DNA of 64,000 nucleotides from JAAFHI01 sp039793685 (GTDB taxonomy: Bacteria; Acidobacteriota; Blastocatellia; Chloracidobacteriales; Chloracidobacteriaceae). The position numbers and the translations under genes are program-made. Below, piece after piece: positions 34,657 to 42,075 of this stretch. Positions within the stretch are counted from its first letter, which is position 1, and each line of letters starts with the position of its first letter. Under the pieces are notes generated by a model. That model did not search any database and had not been told where the DNA came from. It was given only the letters and a program-made list of their open reading frames with translations. Location of the stretch: contig JBDRAL010000020.1 of assembly GCA_039793685.1 (NCBI GenBank), positions 39,001 to 103,000 of the forward strand, given 5' to 3'.

Positions 34657-36216
34657 ATGAAACGACGCGCTTTTTTTCTGATGTTCGTACTTCTGGCCGG
34701 ATTCGCGTTCACGGGCATTTCCCCGGTTCGGGCTTCTGCCGCTCCGGTTGAAAACAAGTGGGTGAGCGTACGAACCAAACATTTCCATCTGATCGGCGAC
34801 GCGAACGAGAAAAACATGCGGAAGGCGGCGCTGAAGATGGAGCAGTTCCGTACGGCCTTTCAGACCCTGTTCAGCCGCGCCAAATTCAACGACGCGATTC
34901 CGATGACCGTGGTGGTCTTCCGGGATGAAATTTCCTACAAGCCGTTCCTCCCGGAATACAAGGGGAAGAAACGGGAAAACATCGCGGGGTATTTCGTATC
35001 GGGCCGCGACATCAACTACATCACCATCAACGCCGACACACTTGACCGTCAGCTCTACCCGCTGGCGACAATTTTCCACGAATACACCCACCTCATTCTC
35101 GACGCCAATCTCAAGAACATTCCGGTCTGGCTGCACGAAGGGATGGCGGAATACTACGAAACCCTCAAGGTGGACGACGACGGGAAAAAAGTGATCATCG
35201 GCAGCCCGCAGTCGTATCACGCACTTCTGTTGCGCGAAAAACCGCTCATACCGCTCAAGGAGCTGTTCGCCGTCGATCACGACTCGAAAGCGTACAACGA
35301 AGGGAATCGAGTGGGCATTTTCTATGCCGAATCGTGGGCGCTCATCCATTTCATGCTCCAGTATGAAAACGGCAAGTATGCCAAGCAGTTGCCCGTGTTC
35401 ATGGGACGGCTGACCGATGGCGACGATCCGGAAACGGCCTTTACCGAGACGTTTCAGATGTCCCTGAAACAGATGGAGGAACAACTCAACCAGTATGTAC
35501 GGCGTTTCACCATGCCGGTCGTTTCCTACAACTTCGCCAAACCGCTCGTCACCGACGCCGACATCACGCTCGAACCGCTGGCGGAAGCCGACCGGTGGTT
35601 TCATCTGGGCGACCTGTTTCTGCACACCCGTGAATATGACCAGGCCCGTGAATATCTCCAGCGCGGACTTGCGCTCGACGCCGATTCGGCCGCATTGAAC
35701 GGGGCGATGGGCCTGCTCCACCTGCGCCGGAATCAATATCCGGATGCCGTCAGGTTTCTGAAAAAATCCGCGGATTCCCCGAAGGCAAACGCCGTCGTGC
35801 ATTTCCATCTGGCCGAAGCGCTGCTTCAGGCGAACGATTCGAAAACATCCGACGCCCTTCCCGCCGAAGTCGTTTCGGAAATGCGGTCCGAGCTGACGAA
35901 AGCCGCGACACTGTCTCCCGATTTCCCTGAAACCTATCGACTGCACGCCTATCTCGAACAGCGGGCAGGCTCCCTCGATGAAGCGTTGAAGCTCATCCGC
36001 AAAGGCGTTTCGCTCGCGCCGGGTCGCGAGCAGTTTCAACTCGATCTGGCGCGGATTCTCGTCAAACGGAACAAGTCCGAAACCTTCGACCACAAATTTG
36101 CCCGGCGCATCCTGACGCCGCTGGCGAAAAACTCTCCGAACCCGATTACACGCGCGATGGCCTCGGAGCTGCTCCAGCGCGTCGGTCCCGAACCGACCGC
36201 TCCACCCGCGAAATAA
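34657..36216 (+). CDS. Exported peptidase-MA-like metalloprotease with TPR repeats
   Basis: The 519-aa protein has a signal peptide (MKRRAFFLMFVLLAGFAFTGISPVRASA). Its gluzincin domain has the zinc motif HEYTH (141-145) and the third-ligand region WLHEGMAEYYE. TPR repeats follow from about 310 to the C-terminus (AEADRWFHLGDLFLHTREYDQAREYL onward). It probably works in the periplasm. Nothing links it biochemically to kynurenine breakdown, although it lies between the ACMSD and kynureninase genes (21 nt before the latter). The large minus-strand frame over this region is a shadow. Confidence 0.87.
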   Translation: MKRRAFFLMFVLLAGFAFTGISPVRASAAPVENKWVSVRTKHFHLIGDANEKNMRKAALKMEQFRTAFQTLFSRAKFNDAIPMTVVVFRDEISYKPFLPEYKGKKRENIAGYFVSGRDINYITINADTLDRQLYPLATIFHEYTHLILDANLKNIPVWLHEGMAEYYETLKVDDDGKKVIIGSPQSYHALLLREKPLIPLKELFAVDHDSKAYNEGNRVGIFYAESWALIHFMLQYENGKYAKQLPVFMGRLTDGDDPETAFTETFQMSLKQMEEQLNQYVRRFTMPVVSYNFAKPLVTDADITLEPLAEADRWFHLGDLFLHTREYDQAREYLQRGLALDADSAALNGAMGLLHLRRNQYPDAVRFLKKSADSPKANAVVHFHLAEALLQANDSKTSDALPAEVVSEMRSELTKAATLSPDFPETYRLHAYLEQRAGSLDEALKLIRKGVSLAPGREQFQLDLARILVKRNKSETFDHKFARRILTPLAKNSPNPITRAMASELLQRVGPEPTAPPAK

Positions 36217-36237
36217 CCATCCCCACCCATACATTCG

Positions 36238-37512
36238 ATGAACTTCACCACCGATCCCGCCTTCGCCCTCGAACTTGACCGCAACGATCCGCTCGCGCGT
36301 TTTCGCGAGCGGTTTCACATTCCCATCGGAGCGGATGGCCAGCCAGTCACCTATTTCTGCGGCAATTCGCTCGGATTGCAGCCGAAAACGACGCGCGAGT
36401 TCGTCCTTGAAGAACTCGACGACTGGGCGCGGATGGGCGTCGAAGGACATTTCGCGAAAGAACATTCGTGGGCCGATTACGACCGGGCGGTCGAACCGCG
36501 CATGGCCGAACTGGTCGGCGCCTCAACCACCGAAGTCGCGGTGATGAACGGTCTCACGGTCAACCTTCATCTGCTGATGGTGTCGTTTTACCGGCCCACG
36601 GCGACGCGGTACAAAATCCTGATGGAAACGCGGGCGTTTCCGTCCGATCAATACGCCGCGAAAAGCCAGGCCCGTTTCCACGGCTTCAATCCCGACGACG
36701 CGATTCTTGAACTCATGCCGCGCGACGGCGAGGACGTCATCCGCACGGAAGACATTCTCGACCTCATCGAAAAACACGGCGACGAAATCGCCATCGTGCT
36801 GCTCGGCGCGGTGAACTACGCCACAGGACAGTTGTTCGACATTGAAACGATCACGCGGGCGGCGCGCGCGCGCGGGTGTGTCGTGTGCGTGGACGCCGCG
36901 CACGCGGTCGGCAACGTGCCGCTGAAATTTCACGACTGGGACGTGGATTGCGCCGTGTGGTGCAACTACAAGTACGTCAACGCCGGTCCCGGCGCGGTCG
37001 CCGGGGCGTTCGTCCACGAGCGGCATGCGCGGGCGTTCGATCTGCCGCGCTTCGTCGGCTGGTGGGGCAACCGGGGTGACACGCGGTTTCAGATGAAGCC
37101 CGACTATGAACTCGAACCGGGCGCCGGCGGGTGGCAGTTGAGCAACCTGCCAATCCTTTCGATGGCGGCGCTGCGGGCCTCGCTCGACATTTTTCATGAA
37201 GCGGGTATTGAGAATCTGCGCCGCAAGTCGGAAACGATGACGGCGTATCTGTACTTTCTGCTCGACGGCATCGGGAGCGACCGGTTTGAAATCGTCACGC
37301 CGCATGACCAGGCGGCGCGCGGCTGCCAGCTTTCGCTGCGGGTCGCGTCGCGCGCGCGCGAGGCGTTCGCGGCGATGCAGGCGCGGGGCGTGATCGGCGA
37401 CTTCCGCGAACCGAACATCATCCGCGTCGCGCCGGTGCCGCTTTATAATACGTTCGAGGAAGTGCGCCGCTTCGCCGACATCTGGCGGGGGACATTTTCG
37501 ATTGAAGATTGA
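36238..37512 (+). CDS. kynU: Kynureninase
   Basis: This PLP enzyme cleaves 3-hydroxykynurenine (or kynurenine) to 3-hydroxyanthranilate (or anthranilate) and alanine. The 424-aa protein has YFCGNSLGLQPK near the N-terminus, VDAAHAVGNVPL, the PLP lysine Lys245 in CNYKYVNAGPG, and GWWGNRGDTRFQM. It supplies the substrate for the dioxygenase encoded upstream. The last four residues and the stop codon lie inside a CTTCAAT-type heptamer arm (37500-37526). Tryptophan dioxygenase, formamidase and kynurenine monooxygenase are not in the window. Confidence 0.95.
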   Translation: MNFTTDPAFALELDRNDPLARFRERFHIPIGADGQPVTYFCGNSLGLQPKTTREFVLEELDDWARMGVEGHFAKEHSWADYDRAVEPRMAELVGASTTEVAVMNGLTVNLHLLMVSFYRPTATRYKILMETRAFPSDQYAAKSQARFHGFNPDDAILELMPRDGEDVIRTEDILDLIEKHGDEIAIVLLGAVNYATGQLFDIETITRAARARGCVVCVDAAHAVGNVPLKFHDWDVDCAVWCNYKYVNAGPGAVAGAFVHERHARAFDLPRFVGWWGNRGDTRFQMKPDYELEPGAGGWQLSNLPILSMAALRASLDIFHEAGIENLRRKSETMTAYLYFLLDGIGSDRFEIVTPHDQAARGCQLSLRVASRAREAFAAMQARGVIGDFREPNIIRVAPVPLYNTFEEVRRFADIWRGTFSIED

Positions 37513-37642
37513 AGATTTTCGATTGGGAATTGCGGGGCAGGCTTCCGGGTTGAGCCGGTTCATTCGCTCGATTCGACGGGAACAATTTTTGAACCATTAA
37601 CCCTTCATTCGGTTTCCAATCGAAAATCTTCAATCTTCAATC
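37500..37642. repeat. Heptamer element, CTTCAAT family, 27-nt perfect inverted arms
   Basis: The left arm (37500-37526, containing GATTGAAGATTGAAG) and right arm (37616-37642, containing CTTCAATCTTCAATC) are exact reverse complements over 27 nt, with an 89-nt spacer. The left arm overlaps the kynU stop codon. The right arm ends 20 nt before the next gene. Confidence 0.92.
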
Positions 37643-37661
37643 AAAAATTCCTCGCAGAGCC

Positions 37662-37988
37662 ATGCCGCAGTTTTCAACGAAAGATGGAAGGCACTTCGTC
37701 AGCTACATCACCGGACCACGACATGTCCTGCTCGGGGTATGTTTTTCAGACCAGCCGACAACTCCGACACTGAGCAGACAACCCCCGAACGGCGACTGCG
37801 TTCATGGCCATCTGGATGAAGGAAAAATCCTTCAGGCCGTCCTTTCCGGGCTTGAGACGTTCGAGCGTGAAACCGGAACGAAGACGTGGGTTTCGGAGAT
37901 CGTCTATGTTGAAAACGATTCTCCCTACTATGAACTTTTCGCCTATTGCGCCCTGCTTCTGGCGAGAAACGTTTTAGGCACGAAGTAA
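37662..37988 (+). CDS. Hypothetical small protein
   Basis: The 108-aa soluble protein is not recognised. It begins MPQFSTKDGRHFVSYITGPRHVLLG, has a central GHLDEGKILQAVLSGLETFERETG helix, and ends with a hydrophobic helix. Length, base composition and position between co-directional genes support a real gene. It is flanked on both sides by CTTCAAT-type repeats, so the unit could have moved together with them. Confidence 0.6.
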   Translation: MPQFSTKDGRHFVSYITGPRHVLLGVCFSDQPTTPTLSRQPPNGDCVHGHLDEGKILQAVLSGLETFERETGTKTWVSEIVYVENDSPYYELFAYCALLLARNVLGTK

Positions 37989-38009
37989 CTGCCCCCAGGC
38001 CCCCGAGTC

Positions 38010-38046
38010 CCCAATCGAAAATCTTCAATCTTCAATCGAAAATCCC
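38010..38046. repeat. Heptamer array, CTTCAAT family, single arm
   Basis: CAATCGAAAATCTTCAATC and a further CTTCAAT unit repeat the right arm of the 37500-37642 element almost exactly. The array lies in the 68-nt gap just before the next start codon. Confidence 0.8.
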
Positions 38047-38056
38047 CCCATCTCCC

Positions 38057-38725
38057 ATGAAGATTTACGCCATCCGAACCGGCGACGACCGCTGGGCGTT
38101 CTACGCGCCGCCGCAGCCCTCCGGCGCGACACTCGAACCCGCGCCGGACAGCCTTCGGGGGCGTCTGATGAAGCGAATCCGGAAACTTCAGGCGGACTCT
38201 TCCGAATTGATGCGGACGTCCGACAAGCGATTCTGGGTCTGGACACGGAAATTGATGGCAAAGCTCGAACGGCTGGTGCATCCGTGCGAACCGCTGGCGC
38301 GCGCGCTGGTGAAGGCCGAATCGGTCGAACTCGTTCACGACGGATCGGGGCCATCTGAAAAACTGGTCGCGAACTGGTGCGGCTGGCTCAAGGAGCGAAC
38401 CTCCGCTCACAAACGGGGGATGATTCTCAACGGGTGCCTGCTTCCCTTCACCTGGGCCGCCTCATTGATTCCAGGCCCGAATGTCTTCATCGCCTGGAAC
38501 GGATTGCGACTGTACAGCCACTGGAGTGCCTGGCGCGGCGCGCTCCGGGCCTCGGCGCTCGGCTGCCACACCGTCACCGCCGATATCCGGCTTCATATCG
38601 AGGGACCGCTGACGCAGGAAACGGCGGCCCGCCTCGGCGAACGGCTGGAACTGACCGGGCTGGCGGAATATCTCATCCGGCTGAAGGTCGTTGCGGACGG
38701 ACAGGAAGCGCCCCGAAACGACTGA
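38057..38725 (+). CDS. Membrane-associated protein, Mit_KHE1 (K+/H+ exchange-related) like
   Basis: The 222-aa protein resembles the family named mitochondrial K+-H+ exchange-related. The matching core is LPFTWAASLIPGPNVFIAWNGLRLYSHWSAWRGA (about 137-170), written here only by its key P-G-P-N and Y-S-H-W-x-A groups. It probably has one or two hydrophobic segments in that core and a soluble N-terminal half. The biochemical role of bacterial members is unknown. The ATG at 38057 follows a heptamer repeat and has no Shine-Dalgarno. The assignment is from memory. Confidence 0.65.
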   Translation: MKIYAIRTGDDRWAFYAPPQPSGATLEPAPDSLRGRLMKRIRKLQADSSELMRTSDKRFWVWTRKLMAKLERLVHPCEPLARALVKAESVELVHDGSGPSEKLVANWCGWLKERTSAHKRGMILNGCLLPFTWAASLIPGPNVFIAWNGLRLYSHWSAWRGALRASALGCHTVTADIRLHIEGPLTQETAARLGERLELTGLAEYLIRLKVVADGQEAPRND

Positions 38726-38829
38726 CGAGCCGCTTGACCGCCCCGCACCGGTCGCACAGAATGGGCGCGGTTTTTCTTCAAACCGAAACATCCGAATTCA
38801 AACTTCCCGCACCGGCCGCAGCTCTCCCG

Positions 38830-40023
38830 ATGAATCTCACCGGCAAGCGCATCCTTACGATTGACGACTCGACTACCACGCGGATGTACTTGAGCAAGAT
38901 GCTCGAACGGTACGGCGCGACGGTGGTGGGGGCGGCGACCGGCCAGGAGGGCGTCGAAAAGGCGCTCGGCTCGCGGTTCGATCTGGTGCTGCTCGATCTG
39001 ATGCTGCCCGACCTGCACGGTACGGAAGTGCTCGCGATGGCGCGGACCTACGATCAGGTCACGCCGATCGTGATGCTTTCGGGTGAAGGGCGCATCCACG
39101 CGGTGCTTGACGCCCTCGGGCAGGGCGCGGACGGCTACATCGAAAAAAGCGATCTCGCCGCCATCGACACGGTCGGTTTTCTCTATTCGCTGGAGCGGGC
39201 CATCGAACGCCGCGCGGCCATTGTCGAGCAGAAGCGGCTTCAGGCGGAACTCGCCGAGAAGAACACGGAAATCCTCGACAGCATCAACTACGCCAGCCGC
39301 ATCGTCCGGGCGATTCTTCCCGCCGAGGAACAGATGAGCCGGCTGTTGCGCGAACATTTTGTCTTCTTCAAGCCGCGCAACATTCTTTCGGGCGATTTCT
39401 ACTGGATTCATGACATCGGCGGCTCGGTCGTCTTTGCGGTGGCCGACTGCACCGGACACGGCGTGCCGGGGGCCATGATGTCGGTCATCGGCCATACCCT
39501 GCTCAACCAGATCGTGGTCGAGGAACAGACGAGCGAACCGGCCCTGATTCTTGAAAAACTGCATGTCGGCATCCGGAAGGCACTCAAGCAGGGCGAGAAT
39601 AGCGCCGACACGCAGGACGGCATGGACATTGCGCTGCTGCGAATTGATTTTCGGGAGCGTGGAGTAATTTTTGCAGGGGCGAAGCGTCCGTTGTATTGTG
39701 TGTCGCCGACCGGATCGCTGACCGAACTTCCGGGCGACCGAAAAGCCATCGGCGGCCGACAGATCGAAAAAACACGCACGTACACCAGCCACTGGCTCCC
39801 CTTCGAGGCGGGTCTCACGTTCTACCTCGCCACCGACGGGTTTGCCGATCAGCCGGGGGGCACGGTTCGCAAGTACGGGTCACGACGATTCAAGCAGTTT
39901 CTGACGGAACTGCACGGTCGGTCGCTCGCCGAGCAGAAAGAGGCTTTTGCCCGGGAGCTTGCCGCCCATCAGGGCGACGAGGAGCAGCGTGACGATATTC
40001 TGGTCGCGGGCGTACGGCTCTGA
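38830..40023 (+). CDS. Response regulator with PP2C/SpoIIE phosphatase output
   Basis: The 397-aa protein has a receiver domain (1-120) with acidic pocket Asp12/Asp13, phospho-acceptor Asp56 (LLDLMLPD), Ser84 and Lys106. A short coiled coil (KRLQAELAEKNTEILDSINYASRI) leads to a SpoIIE-type PP2C Ser/Thr phosphatase domain with FKPRNILSGDFYW, VADCTGHGVPGAMMS and a C-terminal GDEEQRDDILVAG. It would dephosphorylate a partner protein under two-component control; the adjacent SiaC-like protein is the obvious candidate. An alternative ATG at 38761 would add 23 residues; neither start has a strong ribosome binding site. Confidence 0.92.
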   Translation: MNLTGKRILTIDDSTTTRMYLSKMLERYGATVVGAATGQEGVEKALGSRFDLVLLDLMLPDLHGTEVLAMARTYDQVTPIVMLSGEGRIHAVLDALGQGADGYIEKSDLAAIDTVGFLYSLERAIERRAAIVEQKRLQAELAEKNTEILDSINYASRIVRAILPAEEQMSRLLREHFVFFKPRNILSGDFYWIHDIGGSVVFAVADCTGHGVPGAMMSVIGHTLLNQIVVEEQTSEPALILEKLHVGIRKALKQGENSADTQDGMDIALLRIDFRERGVIFAGAKRPLYCVSPTGSLTELPGDRKAIGGRQIEKTRTYTSHWLPFEAGLTFYLATDGFADQPGGTVRKYGSRRFKQFLTELHGRSLAEQKEAFARELAAHQGDEEQRDDILVAGVRL

Positions 40024-40063
40024 CGCCGACACGCGCCCGACGATTTCTCTGGAGAATGACTGG

Positions 40064-40438
40064 ATGGATAACCTGACGATCGACAAGGCCAAGGCGACAC
40101 CCCGCATCTTCTTCGATGCGACGAACGGCGTCCTCGACATCGAGGGGGATTCCTACCCCGAAAACTCGATGCAGTTCTATCAGCCCGTCTTCCAGTGGCT
40201 GAACACGTTCATCGCCCAGACGACGACGCCCATCACCTTCAATTTCCGGCTGGACTACTTCAACACCAGTTCGTCGAAGTGCATCCTCAACATTCTCGAA
40301 ATCCTCGAACGTGCCTCGACCTCGGGTCGTCCGGTGACGCTCAACTGGCACTTCCACGAAGACGACGACGACATGAAGGAACACGGCGAGGAATTCGCCG
40401 AAGACTTCTCGATTTCATTCAATTTCATTCCTTTCTGA
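40064..40438 (+). CDS. SiaC-family regulatory phosphoprotein (DUF1987)
   Basis: SiaC-type proteins switch partners, such as a diguanylate cyclase, according to Thr phosphorylation. The 124-aa protein shows the family pattern GVLDIEGDSYPENSMQFYQP and LDYFNTSSSKCILNILE. Thr68 in FNTSSSK coincides in number with the phosphorylated Thr68 of Pseudomonas SiaC (from memory). GGAGA lies 9 nt upstream of the ATG. It sits 40 nt after the phosphatase gene and 131 nt before a Ser/Thr kinase gene, so writer, eraser and substrate are adjacent. Confidence 0.9.
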   Translation: MDNLTIDKAKATPRIFFDATNGVLDIEGDSYPENSMQFYQPVFQWLNTFIAQTTTPITFNFRLDYFNTSSSKCILNILEILERASTSGRPVTLNWHFHEDDDDMKEHGEEFAEDFSISFNFIPF

Positions 40439-40443
40439 TGAAA

Positions 40444-40563
40444 AGGGATCAGGGGTCAGGCATCAGGGATCAGTTCCGTGTTTTTCGAAGCATCACCTTT
40501 TCGAAAACTTCACAATTCCCCGCCTTCCTTCCCTGCTCCCTGATCCCTGCCCACTGATCCCTT
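40444..40563. repeat. Heptamer element, GGGATCA family, inverted arms
   Basis: The left arm (40444-40474) has GGGATCA, GGGGTCA, GGCATCA, GGGATCA. The right arm (40536-40563) has CTGATCCC words in reverse orientation. It separates the SiaC-like gene from the kinase gene and ends 7 nt before the kinase start. Confidence 0.88.
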
Positions 40564-40569
40564 CTTTCC

Positions 40570-41763
40570 ATGAAGCCCAAAACCGCCGCCGAGGAAATCT
40601 TCGAAACCGAGTTCAGCGTGGCCGAGGCCGCCGAACGCATCCTGGCGAACACACGGCACAGCAAGCAGGAATGGCAGGACCACTACGCCGACCTGCTCCG
40701 CAAGTACCGCAGCCTGCTCAAACAAACGGTCAAAATCACCGGCATCGGCGACAACACGCAGAGCAAGCTCATCCGCATTCAGGAGGAGCTTGAAGCCAAG
40801 AACAAGGAACTCACCGAGAAGAACCGGGCGCTCATTCGCGCGCAGGAAGCGCTGTTGCGCTCCCACGAACGGGCCAAAACCATCTTTTCGGCATTTTCGG
40901 AAGCCCTGCCGGGCATGCTGCTCGATGACCGGTATCAGCTTGAACGAAAGATCGGGACGGGCGGCTACGGCGCGGTGTACGAAGCGACCCACCTTGCCCT
41001 CAACAGTCAGGTCGCGGTGAAAATTCTCCAGCCGCGCGGCGGCAAGGTCACCACCGAAGAACTCGACCGCTTCAAACGGGAAGGCATTTCCGCCTGCCGC
41101 ATCCAGCACCCCAACGCGGTCACGGTCATCGACTTCGGCATTTCGACGAGCGGATTCGCCTACCTCGTGATGGAACTTCTCAGCGGATGCACGCTCGCCG
41201 AGGAGATCCGGACTCACGGAAAACTTTCACCGAAGCGGGTCGCAACGATCCTCTACCCCGTATGCAGCGTGCTGGCCGAAGCCCATGCCACGGGTGTCAT
41301 CCACCGCGACATCAAGCCGGACAACATCTTTCTACATCAGGCGGGAGGATCGGAAATCGTCAAGGTCCTCGACTTCGGCCTCGCCAAACTCGTGGGCGAC
41401 TCCGAAGCACGCGGCACGCGACAGGTGGAAATCACGCGCGGCCTCATCATCGGCACGCCGAAATACATGCCGCCGGAGCGCCTCAGTTTTCTGCCATACG
41501 ACGGTCGCTCCGACGTCTACAGTCTGGGGGTCGTGATGTATGAAATGCTCGCCGGACAAGCTCCGTTCTCGATGGTCAACGGAGACATGGCCGGCCTGAT
41601 GACGGCTCACCTCCAGCACGAACCGCCGCCACTCAGGCTGTTCAATCCGGAGGTCCCCGAGGCCGTCGAGCGCATCGTCATGAGTACGCTTCGCAAACTT
41701 CCCGCCGAGCGACCGACCGCGCAGGCGCTCGCCGATGATCTGCGCTCCCTGCGGCGGGGCTAG
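40570..41763 (+). CDS. Serine/threonine protein kinase with N-terminal coiled coil
   Basis: The 397-aa cytoplasmic Hanks-type kinase has an N-terminal helical region (1-110), including a coiled coil around LIRIQEELEAKNKELTEKNR. The kinase domain starts at Arg121 with GTGGYG (129-134), Lys151 (VAVKIL), HRDIKPDN (245-252), DFG (268-270) and GTPKYMPPE. No TM or extracellular sensor is present. It may phosphorylate the neighbouring SiaC-like protein in place of the SiaB kinase, which is absent here. That role is inferred from gene order only. Confidence 0.93.
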   Translation: MKPKTAAEEIFETEFSVAEAAERILANTRHSKQEWQDHYADLLRKYRSLLKQTVKITGIGDNTQSKLIRIQEELEAKNKELTEKNRALIRAQEALLRSHERAKTIFSAFSEALPGMLLDDRYQLERKIGTGGYGAVYEATHLALNSQVAVKILQPRGGKVTTEELDRFKREGISACRIQHPNAVTVIDFGISTSGFAYLVMELLSGCTLAEEIRTHGKLSPKRVATILYPVCSVLAEAHATGVIHRDIKPDNIFLHQAGGSEIVKVLDFGLAKLVGDSEARGTRQVEITRGLIIGTPKYMPPERLSFLPYDGRSDVYSLGVVMYEMLAGQAPFSMVNGDMAGLMTAHLQHEPPPLRLFNPEVPEAVERIVMSTLRKLPAERPTAQALADDLRSLRRG

Positions 41764-41767
41764 CGAC

Positions 41768-41808
41768 GTTAGCAGTTAGCAGTTAGTAGTTAGTAGTTAG
41801 TAGTTAGT
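41768..41808. repeat. Heptamer array, AGTTAGT family
   Basis: One AGTTAGC (41774-41780) and four AGTTAGT units (41781-41808) lie 5 nt after the kinase stop codon. This is the reverse complement of the family at 16769-16817. Confidence 0.88.
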
Positions 41809-41879
41809 AAGAAATTGTGCTTTTGATCAGCCTTGTAATTGGTCTTTGAAAATTAATTTCGGTAATCGCGTCAAGACTG

Positions 41880-41996
41880 CCGGCGACCGATCAAAGCCCC
41901 AGCGGGGCGACGTTACGATAGCCGAGGGCAAGTGCAGCGAAGCCCTCGGAACGGTCGAGTGGGCCAACCCCGAGCCGCGTCAGCGGTGAGGAGCGT
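41880..41996. repeat. Hairpin-rich dispersed intergenic element, ATAGCC type
   Basis: Three stems are visible: GCCCCAGCGGGGC (about 41895-41908), CCGAGGGC with GCCCTCGG (about 41923-41954), and CGAGCCGCGTCAGCGG. Together with the words GATAGCC and GCAGCGAAGCC this resembles REP-like intergenic elements known in several GC-rich phyla. It fills the 312-nt gap (41764-42075) together with the heptamer array. Confidence 0.65.
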
Positions 41997-42075
41997 TATT
42001 ACCATTTTTAATTTTCCAAAGACCATCTACGAACTTTCTGATTTTTTTCATCCTTCATACTTTTCGGAGTCCGTC

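Noticed and set aside
34576..36465. 629-codon minus-strand frame
   Set aside because: It is antisense to the TPR metallopeptidase, whose strand has a signal peptide, HEYTH motif and TPRs. The antisense frame has no recognisable domain and arises from high-GC codon bias.
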